Shown here one piece after another: positions 1 through 7,435 of a stretch of 64,000 nt of DNA. Source of the DNA: Pseudomonadota bacterium (GTDB lineage: Bacteria; Myxococcota_A; UBA796; UBA9615); the NCBI GenBank assembly GCA_024229515.1, contig JAAESI010000245.1:33719-97718 (forward strand), read 5' to 3'. Position 1 is the stretch's first letter, and every line of letters begins with the position of its first letter. Under the pieces are notes generated by a model. It saw only the letters and a program-made list of their open reading frames with translations, was not told where the DNA came from and made no database searches. A program made the translations under genes and the position numbers.

Positions 1-372
1 GAGGCCCTCGACGTGACCCACCCCCTGCGGTTGATCACGGGCCGGGTGCGCGAGCACTACAACACCGGCTCGATGACCCGACGGACCCCGAACCTCCAGT
101 TGAGGGACGCGGATCTGCTGGAGGTCCACGCCGACGACGCCGCCGCGCGAGGCATCGCCGAGGGCGACTCGGTGGTGGTCTCCAGCCGGCACGGAGAGGC
201 CCACGCGGTCGCTCGAATCAGCGACTGCGTCTCCCCCGGGGAGCTCTTCCTCAGCTTCCACTTCCCCGCCACGGGCACCAACCGAGCCACCTCTGACGTC
301 CTCGACCGCGAGGCCGACTGCCCCGAGTACAAGTCGACCCCCGTGCAATTGCTGCGAGAGATCTCCCCATGA
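1..372 (+). CDS. Molybdopterin oxidoreductase, C-terminal end (partial)
   Basis: The reading frame is open from base 1, so this is the 3' end of a longer gene. The visible 124 residues form the molybdopterin-dinucleotide-binding domain that closes enzymes of the DMSO reductase superfamily: an LITGR strand, a YNTGSMTRR loop, an HADDAAARGI helix followed by a GDSVVV strand, and a tail with TNRATSDVLD and PEYKSTPV. The tail resembles formate dehydrogenase and assimilatory nitrate reductase catalytic subunits; the N-terminal Fe-S and active-site region that would separate these lies outside the window. The stop overlaps the next start (ATGA), so the radical SAM gene behind it is translationally coupled. 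A TorD-type chaperone at 28.7 kb and a MobB-MobA fusion at 17.5 kb could serve this enzyme. Confidence 0.85.
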   Translation, partial: EALDVTHPLRLITGRVREHYNTGSMTRRTPNLQLRDADLLEVHADDAAARGIAEGDSVVVSSRHGEAHAVARISDCVSPGELFLSFHFPATGTNRATSDVLDREADCPEYKSTPVQLLREISP

Positions 373-1580
373 GCCGACGCCCCCATGTGCCCGACTTCGC
401 CGTCGCCCCGTTCCTCGTCATCTGGGAGACCACCCGAGCCTGCGCGCTCGCCTGTGCGCACTGCCGCGCCGAGGCGATCGACCAGCGTCACTCCGAGGAG
501 CTGAGCACGTCCGAGGGCAAGGCGCTCTTGCGGCAGGTCCACGAGATGGGCACGCCGATCTGCGTGCTCACCGGCGGGGATCCCCTGCAGCGCGCCGACC
601 TCGAGGAGCTCATCGAAGAGGGCACCCGACTGGGCATGCGGATGGCGACGATCCCGGCGGCCACGCCCCGGCTCACCCGGGAGCGGCTGACGTCGCTGCG
701 CGACGCCGGGGTCGCCCAGATCGCCTTCTCCCTGGACGCCTCCGAGGCGGAAGCGCACGACGACTTCCGCGGGGTCCCGGGCTCCTTCGACCGCACGATC
801 GAGGCTGCGCGGATCGTCACCGAGCTGGGCGTGCCGCTGCAGATCAACACCGTCCTGGGCCCGTGGAACCAGCACGACGTGTTCGAGATGGCCGAGCTCG
901 TCGAAGAGCTCGGGGTCTCTTTCTGGGAGGTCTTCGTGCTCGTGCCCGTGGGCCGCGGCGAGACCGCCGGACAGCTGCGCGGGGCGATGGTCGAGCACCT
1001 GTTCGAGCAGCTGCACGACGTCGCCCGCAAGGTCGACTTCGTACTGAAGGTCGCCGAGGCACCGCACTACCGCCGCTTCGTGATGATGCGCGAGTTCGAG
1101 GACGAGGCCGATGCCCGGGGCGTGCGCATCAACGTCAAGCGCCTCCTGGAGCGGCCGACCGGACCGCGCGCCTCCATCGGCCACGCTCCCCGATCGGTCA
1201 ACGCGGGACGCGGGTTCTGCTTCGTGGATCACCGCGGCGAGGTCATGCCGTCGGGCTTCCTCCCCATCTCGGCGGGCAACGTGCGCAGCACCCCCCTGGC
1301 GGAGCTGTACCGCCACTCCGACCTCTTCCGGATGCTCCGCGACCCGAGCAAGCTGAAGGGGCGGTGCGGCCAGTGCGAGTTCTCGGCCCTCTGCGGGGGC
1401 TCCCGCTCGCGCGCGTTCGCGGTGACCGGCGACCCCCTCGCCGAGGACCCGTGGTGCGCCTACAAGCCCGGCACCGCCGACCCGGCCCTCGTCGCCCTGA
1501 CCCAGAGACCCGCCCCCGCTGACGTCGGTCATGGGGGGCGGCCGTCGATCGGACACGCTGGCGGCGGGAGCACTTCTTGA
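369..1580 (+). CDS. Radical SAM/SPASM domain protein
   Basis: 403 residues. The radical SAM cluster motif CX3CX2C is at C25, C29 and C32, followed by a TGGDP strand typical of the PqqE/AhbD-like branch. The C-terminal third has a Cys-rich SPASM-type segment (CGQCEFSALCGG and a later Cys) expected to bind an auxiliary 4Fe-4S cluster. The opening (FAVAPFLVIWETTRAC) resembles the family modelled as TIGR04053, whose substrate is not known to me. Its ATG overlaps the stop of the molybdoenzyme gene by 4 bp. The last 35 residues are Gly/Pro-rich and look disordered. Their DNA holds a Crp/Fnr-like box, so part of this tail may be constrained by DNA function. Possible roles are haem or peptide maturation. 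Confidence 0.85.
   Translation: MSRRPHVPDFAVAPFLVIWETTRACALACAHCRAEAIDQRHSEELSTSEGKALLRQVHEMGTPICVLTGGDPLQRADLEELIEEGTRLGMRMATIPAATPRLTRERLTSLRDAGVAQIAFSLDASEAEAHDDFRGVPGSFDRTIEAARIVTELGVPLQINTVLGPWNQHDVFEMAELVEELGVSFWEVFVLVPVGRGETAGQLRGAMVEHLFEQLHDVARKVDFVLKVAEAPHYRRFVMMREFEDEADARGVRINVKRLLERPTGPRASIGHAPRSVNAGRGFCFVDHRGEVMPSGFLPISAGNVRSTPLAELYRHSDLFRMLRDPSKLKGRCGQCEFSALCGGSRSRAFAVTGDPLAEDPWCAYKPGTADPALVALTQRPAPADVGHGGRPSIGHAGGGSTS
1519..1532 (+). promoter_or_regulatory. Crp/Fnr-like box A (CTGAC-N4-GTCAT) upstream of nnrS
   Basis: CTGACGTCGGTCAT, one base off the ATGAC-N4-GTCAT dyad found at six other places. A -10-like cAcgcT lies at 1554-1559, with its A 29.5 bp from the dyad centre, the spacing seen at the other sites. 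This predicts a start of transcription near 1566 and a leader of about 97 nt before the nnrS GTG, which has its own GGGAG. The box overlaps the last codons of the radical SAM gene. Confidence 0.5.
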
Positions 1581-1662
1581 GCCGAACCATCGTCCCCCTC
1601 GTGATGCCCCGCACCACCAAAGATCGGCTCGTGTCCTGGATCTCTTCTCCACCGGGAGCTGC

Positions 1663-2988
1663 GTGAGGAAACCGCTCCCTGTCCTGCTCCCGCCGGAGCC
1701 TCCCGGCGATGTCGTCCACCGAACCGCAGTCAGACTGAGCCTCGTCGCCCTCGTGCTGGGCGGCGCCGTGCCGCTGCTGCCGGTGCTCGTGCCCCGCACC
1801 GCGGCGTGGGCGGGCCTGTCCCCTGACGCTCACGCCCGGGCGATGACCTTCGGCTTCGTCGGTCTGTTCGTGCTCGCGTTCCTGTTCCGGATCGTGCCTC
1901 GGGGTCGGGTCAAGAAGCTCAAGCGGACGAAGCTCGCCGAAGCCGCGTGCTTCGCGATCTGCGCGGCCGCGGTGCTCGACGGGCTCGGCGCCATGGGGTG
2001 GGGCTTCGGCGGCCGAGCCGCCCTGAGCGGCTTGTGGGGCTTCGCACTGCTGGGGCTGCTCGGCTCCCTGGGCGTCTGCTGGGTGGGGGAGACCCGCCCC
2101 AACCCGTGGATCGAGGGCTGGGTGGGCGCCGGCCTCACCTCGATGACCCTGGTCGGGGCGGTGCTCGCCGTAGCTCCCCTGGCCGGGTTCGACGCCGTGC
2201 TCCGCCGGGCCCCCGCAGCGTTCCTGTTCGCGGGCCTCGTGCCCGTCACGGTCGGCTTCGGGGCGCGGATGGTGCCGTCGTTGTGCGGCGTCGGGCCGGT
2301 GGACCGTGACGCCGTGGCGTCCGTCGGCCGCTGGATGCTCGGGCCGGCGGTAGCGCTGTGCGTCGGCCTGCTCGCGGACGCGGCGATCCTCGTGGGGCCT
2401 GCGGCGACGCTGTTGGCCGCAGGCATCCTCCGAACCGTCGCGGCGATGCGGTGGCTGCGGGTGCGCGCCGATGGAGACGAGCTCGCCCGTCGCGTCCGGA
2501 ATCGGCCCGAGGCGCTGGCCCTCCGCTGGACCGCGCGTGCGGCCTGGGCGTCGTTGGCCCTGGCCCTGGCGGCCCTCCTGGCGTGGGCCGTCGGCAGCGT
2601 GATGCCCGAAGGAGGCACGGCGCCGGGCTGGGTGATGACCGCGTGGGCACTCGCGATCCACCTCGTCGGGCTCGGGTTCCTCGGGGGCATGATCCTCGGG
2701 ATCGGCCAGCGCGTGCTCCCCGCGTTCGTCCGCGACGACGTGCGCCTCCCGCGCCTTCGCTACGTGACCGGGATGCTCTGGGGGGCCGCCCTCATCACCC
2801 GCCTGGGGGCCGTGGTCGATCCGTCGACTGCGCGCCTGTTGCTGCCTCTGTCGATGGCCCTCTTGTTGGCCGGGGTGGCGTTGTTCGTCGTCCAGGTGGG
2901 CAAGAGCATGCGGAGCCCCGGGGCCAAGGGTTCCCCCTGCCCCAGCCCGGGCCCTGCGCCGCTGCGCCGCCGGACGCCCGCCGCTTAG
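1663..2988 (+). CDS. nnrS: NnrS family haem/copper membrane protein
   Basis: About 441 residues and mostly membrane-spanning, with roughly 12 hydrophobic segments. NnrS-type features include the HAHAMTFGFVGLFV segment near the start and a long run of Gly/Ala/Leu helices with scattered Arg and Trp. NnrS proteins bind haem and copper in the inner membrane and protect against nitric oxide; they are usually induced by NO-responsive Crp/Fnr regulators. The GTG at 1663 was chosen because GGGAG lies 5 bases upstream and hydrophobic sequence begins about 30 codons later. The frame is open further upstream to 1531, but that part codes for an unlikely, non-membrane sequence overlapping the previous gene. 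Box A fits NnrR/Dnr-type control. Confidence 0.85.
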   Translation: MRKPLPVLLPPEPPGDVVHRTAVRLSLVALVLGGAVPLLPVLVPRTAAWAGLSPDAHARAMTFGFVGLFVLAFLFRIVPRGRVKKLKRTKLAEAACFAICAAAVLDGLGAMGWGFGGRAALSGLWGFALLGLLGSLGVCWVGETRPNPWIEGWVGAGLTSMTLVGAVLAVAPLAGFDAVLRRAPAAFLFAGLVPVTVGFGARMVPSLCGVGPVDRDAVASVGRWMLGPAVALCVGLLADAAILVGPAATLLAAGILRTVAAMRWLRVRADGDELARRVRNRPEALALRWTARAAWASLALALAALLAWAVGSVMPEGGTAPGWVMTAWALAIHLVGLGFLGGMILGIGQRVLPAFVRDDVRLPRLRYVTGMLWGAALITRLGAVVDPSTARLLLPLSMALLLAGVALFVVQVGKSMRSPGAKGSPCPSPGPAPLRRRTPAA

Positions 2989-3010
2989 AGCAGGAGCCGC
3001 AGGTCTGGGA

Positions 3011-3415
3011 TCAGAGGTGGGCCTGGAGCGCGGCGCCGGCGGCCCACAGGAGGGCGACGATGGCGACGAGGTTGACCCCGAGCGCGCCGACTCCGAAGAG
3101 GCGGCTGAGCATCGGCGGGGGATCATCCTGGGCGAGCACGATGTACTGCCCCTGCGCGAACCAGCCGGTCAGCACGACGGTCACGGCGGCGACGAGGGCG
3201 ACCGCCTCAGGAACGGGCGCTGCGTCGATCCAGCCCGCGATGGCGAAGCAGAGGAACGAGGACCACAGCGCCTCCTTGTGGGCGATCATCCGGCGCCGCT
3301 CGGCCGGTTCGCCGGGGTGCGCGATCATCCAGAAGTGCACCCAGAAGCCGGTCACGGCGCCCATCAGGAAAGAAATCGCGCCGCCGACGGCGAGCAGCGC
3401 GGCGGCGAGGCTCAC
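3011..3415 (-). CDS. Four-helix membrane protein, unknown function
   Basis: 134 residues with four hydrophobic helices. It starts with GTG overlapping the stop of the radical SAM gene at 3412-4539 (GTGA), so the two are co-translated under box B. Conserved-looking polar features are HFWMIAHPGEP and RRRMIAHKEALWSSF in the first loop and second helix, and a GWFAQGQYIV segment in the third. The four-helix plan with an AH motif at the start of helix 2 is loosely reminiscent of styrene-oxide-isomerase-like proteins, but the match is weak and no substrate is proposed. It could be a haem-binding or anchoring partner of the radical SAM protein. Confidence 0.75.
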   Translation of the reverse strand: MSLAAALLAVGGAISFLMGAVTGFWVHFWMIAHPGEPAERRRMIAHKEALWSSFLCFAIAGWIDAAPVPEAVALVAAVTVVLTGWFAQGQYIVLAQDDPPPMLSRLFGVGALGVNLVAIVALLWAAGAALQAHL

Positions 3416-4539
3416 GCCTGACCCAGCGCAGCCCCACAGGCATCCGGCTTGACCTCGTCGCGGCAGAAGGTGTCGCCGTGCTCGGTCGCACAGGTCGGCA
3501 TGCCTTCGAGCCGCTGAGCCGAGCTCGGCACGTGCTCCTTCATCCAGCGGATGGACTCACCCGCGAGGCAGAGCGATTCGTTGCCGGCCAGCTCGGTGGC
3601 GACGCCCATGCGGGCGTAGATCCGGCCCAGTGACTCATCGCGGATGCTGCCGAAGCTGCGCTGCACGAAGGGGCACGGGAGCACGTCACCGTAAGGGCTG
3701 ATGTAGACCTCGTCGCGGCCCGCGGGGCACTGGAACGCCTGCAGGCCGACGCTGCCCTGGAAGAACGCGCGGGGGTGTCGGCAGATCTGCCGCAGCTCCT
3801 CGAGGTCCTCCGGCGGGAGCATCAGTTCGTAGCGGCCGCCCCACCGCCCCACGGCTGCGGGGAGGGTGAAGCCAATGGTCGCGTCCTTGGATTCAGCGAG
3901 GTCGACGAGCCGCTTGGCGGCGCCGCTGCGGATGGCCTCGGACGTTCCGACGCTGCAGACGTGTCCGCGGATCCCGTTCATGTCGCGGACCATGTTGAGG
4001 ACCTCGAGCACGTGCTCGTAGCAGCCGGGGAGGCCGCGGTTGCTGTCGTGTTCGTCAGGGTCGTCGCTGTCGAGGCTGAGCTTGAGCAGGTCGACGCCCG
4101 ATTCCCACAGGGACTGAACGCGCGTCTGGTCCAGGAGCATGCCGTTGGTGTTGACCCCGACGAAGGTCCGCTCGGGGGAGAGGCTGGCGACGAGGTCCTC
4201 GAGGTTCTTGAGCAGGGTCGGCTCGCCACCGGTGAGGTTCACCTCGTAGGCGCCCAGCGCGTAGGCCTGTCGGGCGAGGCGGCGCAGATCGGAGGGGCGG
4301 AGCCGGTCCCGCTCCTTGTCCGGGTCGTGAAGGCTGGAGGCGCTGCAGTGTTCGCAGGTCGCCTGGCACGCGTAGGTGACGGCGTACTCGAACCCGGCGA
4401 GGGTCTGGAGGCCGCGTCGAGCCCGCCAACGCTTGAGCGCCCGCTGCTTGAGCACCGAGGAGACGAGGCGGGGCTTGCGCTTGAGGTGGTCGGCAAAGCC
4501 AGGGACCTGGGCGACGATGCGAAACGGGTTCTTCGGCAT
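3412..4539 (-). CDS. Radical SAM/SPASM domain protein
   Basis: 375 residues from the ATG at 4539. CX3CX2C is at C58, C62 and C65, followed by a NLTGGEPTL strand. The C-terminal half contains CPAGRDEVYISPYGDVLPCP and later cysteines (CLAGE, MPTCATEHGDTFCRDE, DACG), a SPASM-like auxiliary cluster region. The frame is open 24 codons upstream, but those residues are Pro/Gly/His-rich and overlap the promoter. The chosen ATG has no clear Shine-Dalgarno sequence and lies 40.5 bp from the centre of box B, which argues for a leaderless mRNA. It is translationally coupled to a small membrane protein. A peptide- or cofactor-maturation role is plausible; the substrate is unknown. Confidence 0.85.
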   Translation of the reverse strand: MPKNPFRIVAQVPGFADHLKRKPRLVSSVLKQRALKRWRARRGLQTLAGFEYAVTYACQATCEHCSASSLHDPDKERDRLRPSDLRRLARQAYALGAYEVNLTGGEPTLLKNLEDLVASLSPERTFVGVNTNGMLLDQTRVQSLWESGVDLLKLSLDSDDPDEHDSNRGLPGCYEHVLEVLNMVRDMNGIRGHVCSVGTSEAIRSGAAKRLVDLAESKDATIGFTLPAAVGRWGGRYELMLPPEDLEELRQICRHPRAFFQGSVGLQAFQCPAGRDEVYISPYGDVLPCPFVQRSFGSIRDESLGRIYARMGVATELAGNESLCLAGESIRWMKEHVPSSAQRLEGMPTCATEHGDTFCRDEVKPDACGAALGQA

Positions 4540-4572
4540 GACGCCAGTGTTGCCGCTCCCTGGGGAACCCGG

Positions 4573-4586
4573 GTGACGGACGTCAT
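4573..4586. promoter_or_regulatory. Crp/Fnr-like box B (GTGAC-N4-GTCAT), shared divergent promoter
   Basis: GTGACGGACGTCAT. Its centre (4579.5) is 40.5 bp from the start codon at 4539 on the minus strand and 40.5 bp from the start codon at 4620 on the plus strand, an exact mirror arrangement. -10-like hexamers aAcacT (minus, A 29.5 bp from the centre) and cAcccT (plus, A 30.5 bp) sit between box and start. Neither start has a convincing Shine-Dalgarno sequence at the usual distance. Confidence 0.7.
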
Positions 4587-4619
4587 GGCGGGGGTGGGCC
4601 GTACGCCACACCCTGAAGC

Positions 4620-6014
4620 GTGACTGAGGGAGGCCTGCTGTTGGTGCACACGAACCGGGAGGTGACTCCCGAAGTGGTGCTCCCGATCGGCGTCTCCCGG
4701 GTGGCGGATGCGTGCGACCGCGCTGGCATTCCCGTCGCCGTGGCGGACCTCGCGTTCGTGCGCGATCCGACCAAGACCCTGCTCAAGGCGATCGGCCGCC
4801 ACAAGCCCGCGCTGATCGGGCTGTCGGTGCGGAACATCGACAACGCAGACTTCCGCGTCCCAGTCTATTACCTCCCCGCGGTGGCGGCCCTCGTGGCGGC
4901 GGCGCGCGAGGTCACGGACGTCCCGATCGTCGCCGGCGGCTCAGGGCCGTCGATCGCTCCCCTGGCCGTACGCGAAGCGCTCGGCGTGGACACGGTGGTG
5001 GCCGGCCCCGGCGAGAGCGCGATGCTTCAGCTTTGGGGCATGGCCTCGACCGGCGCAGACCTGCCCCCGCTGATCCGCGGTGAGGAAGGGACCGTGCACC
5101 CCATCCCGCACTTCGAGAAGTGGATCGACGTCGGCCCCTACCGCCGCCGTTCGGCTCCCCTGAACGTGCAGTCCCGTCGCGGCTGCCCGTTCGGCTGCAT
5201 CTACTGCAACTACGCCGACATCGACGGCACCGCCCGCTACGGGCTGAACGAACTGTCGGCGGTCGTGCACGCGATCGCGACGGCTACGGACCGGCTGGGC
5301 TTCCGCGACGTCGAGTTCGTCGACAGCACCTTCAACGCCCCCCCGCAGTACACGCAGCAACTGTGCGAGGCGCTCGCGCGGGCCGACCTGGGACTCAGCT
5401 TCCAGGCCAGCGGCATCAACCCGCGGTTCGCCAACCGAGCCACGCTGGAGGCGATGAAGACGGCCGGCTTCAACGCGGTGATGTGCTCGCCCGACACCGC
5501 CAGCCAGGAGCTGGCCGACCGGTGGGGCAAGGGCTTCCAGGTGGATGAACTCGCCACCCTCGCCCAGGACGCTTCGACCCTCAACTTCCCGGCGATGTGG
5601 TCGTTCATGTTCGGGGGGCCGGGGGAGACGGGGGAGACGGTCGCCGAGACGCTCGGGTTCATCCGGAAGAACATCGACCCGGACCACCCGGTGATGCTCA
5701 CGGCGCGGATGCGGATCTACCCGGGTACGTCGCTGGCGACGACGGCGGCCGCGGAGGGCTACCCCCTACCCCAGTTGGACCCCAACGCGGACGGCCAGTT
5801 CTACATGTCGTCCAAGGTCGATCCCTACTGGCTGGACGAACGTCTGCTGGCGCTGCAGCAGGAGTGTCCCAACGTCATGTTCATGGACGGGTCGCAGAGC
5901 AAGGCGCTGCCGTGGATCCACCGCGCCCGAGCCTTGCTGGGGCAGCGAGGACCTGCCTGGACGACCTACGCGAGAACGCGGCGGCGGCTGAAGCGGTTCG
6001 GACTGGATCGCTAG
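4620..6014 (+). CDS. B12-binding-domain-like radical SAM protein
   Basis: 464 residues. The N-terminal ~150 residues form a Rossmann-like B12-binding-type domain (GGLLLVHTN strand, LIGLSVRNID, PIVAGGSGPS, VVAGPGE). The radical SAM core carries CX3CX2C near residues 189-196 (RGCPFGCIYCNY), with a later GGPGETGE motif typical of the BchE/class B group. No DXHXXG cobalamin-ligand motif is visible, as in many members of this group. The GTG at 4620 keeps the first beta-strand; a GTG at 4644 with GAGGGAGG upstream would remove it. It converges with the next minus-strand gene through a shared CTAG (6011-6014) carrying both stops. Expression is probably set by box B. The substrate is unknown. Confidence 0.85.
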   Translation: MTEGGLLLVHTNREVTPEVVLPIGVSRVADACDRAGIPVAVADLAFVRDPTKTLLKAIGRHKPALIGLSVRNIDNADFRVPVYYLPAVAALVAAAREVTDVPIVAGGSGPSIAPLAVREALGVDTVVAGPGESAMLQLWGMASTGADLPPLIRGEEGTVHPIPHFEKWIDVGPYRRRSAPLNVQSRRGCPFGCIYCNYADIDGTARYGLNELSAVVHAIATATDRLGFRDVEFVDSTFNAPPQYTQQLCEALARADLGLSFQASGINPRFANRATLEAMKTAGFNAVMCSPDTASQELADRWGKGFQVDELATLAQDASTLNFPAMWSFMFGGPGETGETVAETLGFIRKNIDPDHPVMLTARMRIYPGTSLATTAAAEGYPLPQLDPNADGQFYMSSKVDPYWLDERLLALQQECPNVMFMDGSQSKALPWIHRARALLGQRGPAWTTYARTRRRLKRFGLDR

Positions 6015-7426
6015 GCGATCACGCTCCGCACGCCGTTCCACACCTGCGACGCGGTCATCGTGCGCAGCCCCAACAGCTGCCGCGCGACCACCCGGGGACG
6101 CATGTAGAAGCGACGCGTCGCCTCCTTCTGGAGCCGAATCAACGCCTCCGGAGTGACCTGCCTCGGCACGAACGGCAGCAGCTTGGGATCGGGCTGGAAC
6201 GTGCTGAAGTTCTCCCAATCGTCGCGGTCCAGTCGTCCCTCCGCGCGGAGGTCGTCGAACAGCTGCGATCCGGGGTACGGGATCGTGATCGCGAACTTCG
6301 CGAAGTCGAGGCCGAGGCCACAGGCGAAGTCGATCGTCTGCCACGTCATGTCCTCGGTCTCACCGGGCAGACCGATCATGAACAGGCCCACCGTCGAGAT
6401 CCCCTCGGACCGACACAGCTCGACCGTGTGGCGGACCTTCTCCGTGGTGAAGGTCTTGTTCACGTTCTCCAGCAGCATGTCGACGCCGGACTCGATGCCG
6501 AAGAGCAGTCGGCCGCAGCCGGCGGCCTTCATGAGGCGCAGGCTGTCCCGGTCCACGCGGTCGACCCGGGTCTCGCTGATCCACGCGACCTTCTCGTTCA
6601 GTCGGCGGTTGATCAACTCGTTGCAGAAGCCGTGCATCGTGGCCTTGTCCAACGGGAAGATCGGGTCCACGAAGCCCACCTGCTTCACCCCGTAGCGGCG
6701 GTGCAGGTGCTCGAACTCGTCGGCGATCTTGACCGGGTTGCGCTTCCGGTAGGCCGATCCGGCGTGCAGCAGCGAGCAGAACTCGCAGCGATACGGGCAC
6801 CCGCGAGACGCCCCCATCACCAGGGTCGGCTTGGCCAGGTCGGCCAGCGGCAGCAACCCGTAGCGGTGGATCGGGAAGGCGTCCCACTTCGGCAGGGCGA
6901 GGCTGTCGAGGTCGGCGATCCGAGGCCGGGAGACCGTGCGGATCACGTCGCCCGCGGAGTCCCGGTAGGAGATGCCGGCCACCCCGTCCAGATCCGCCTG
7001 ACGCCCCTGGGAGAACGCCTCGAGAAGCTCCGGGAACGTGTGCTCTCCCTCTCCGTGCACCACCACGTCGAAGCAGGTGCGAGCCAGGACCTCACGGGCC
7101 ATCACGTCCGCGTGCACGTTGCCCACCACCACCCGCACCGACGGCATGAACTCCTTGGTGACCGTGGCGATGTCGGCGCACAAGGGGGCCGACGGGGTCA
7201 GCATCCCGATGCCGAGCACGTCGGGGTCGAAGTCGACGATGCGGCGGATCAGCCGCTTCATCGTGAGCCCCTCGGCGAACTGATCGATCGCGGTGACCGT
7301 GTGGCCCGCGGCTTCGACCGCAGCGACGAGGTAGGCGAGCCCGAGCACGGGCATCGGCTCCATCAGGGCAGCCCAGGTACCCAGCTTCCCGGCATCCATG
7401 GATGGATTGACTAGAACGACGCGCAC
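6011..7426 (-). CDS. B12-binding-domain-like radical SAM protein
   Basis: 471 residues from a GTG at 7426, preceded by GGAG. The N-terminal B12-binding-type domain begins VVLVNPSMD and contains DFDPDVLGIGML, VVVGNVHAD and VVVHGEGE. The radical SAM core has CX3CX2C near residue 208 (RGCPYRCEFCS), then IGLPGETEDM. It follows the 7436-8869 gene with a 9-bp gap, in an operon that starts with the MBL-fold hydrolase under box C. Sequence and length are close to its upstream neighbour, suggesting an old duplication followed by specialisation. Such enzymes catalyse methylations, cyclisations or C-C bond formation on lipids, tetrapyrroles or peptides; which one applies here cannot be read from the sequence. 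Confidence 0.85.
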   Translation of the reverse strand: MRVVLVNPSMDAGKLGTWAALMEPMPVLGLAYLVAAVEAAGHTVTAIDQFAEGLTMKRLIRRIVDFDPDVLGIGMLTPSAPLCADIATVTKEFMPSVRVVVGNVHADVMAREVLARTCFDVVVHGEGEHTFPELLEAFSQGRQADLDGVAGISYRDSAGDVIRTVSRPRIADLDSLALPKWDAFPIHRYGLLPLADLAKPTLVMGASRGCPYRCEFCSLLHAGSAYRKRNPVKIADEFEHLHRRYGVKQVGFVDPIFPLDKATMHGFCNELINRRLNEKVAWISETRVDRVDRDSLRLMKAAGCGRLLFGIESGVDMLLENVNKTFTTEKVRHTVELCRSEGISTVGLFMIGLPGETEDMTWQTIDFACGLGLDFAKFAITIPYPGSQLFDDLRAEGRLDRDDWENFSTFQPDPKLLPFVPRQVTPEALIRLQKEATRRFYMRPRVVARQLLGLRTMTASQVWNGVRSVIA

Positions 7427-7435
7427 GGCAGGCTC

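Noticed and set aside
1531..1662. Earlier start for nnrS
   Set aside because: The extra codons overlap the radical SAM gene end, code for a Pro/Arg/His-rich sequence unlike NnrS, and lack a Shine-Dalgarno sequence, whereas GTG 1663 has GGGAG.
57..1799. Long open frames on the opposite strand of real genes (also 60673-62310, 62127-63797, 32314-34659, 34565-37177, 22020-24422, 24308-26392)
   Set aside because: GC-rich genes with G/C at third positions leave long antisense frames open. These have no domains, are Arg/Pro/Gly/His-rich, and lie over genes with clear families.
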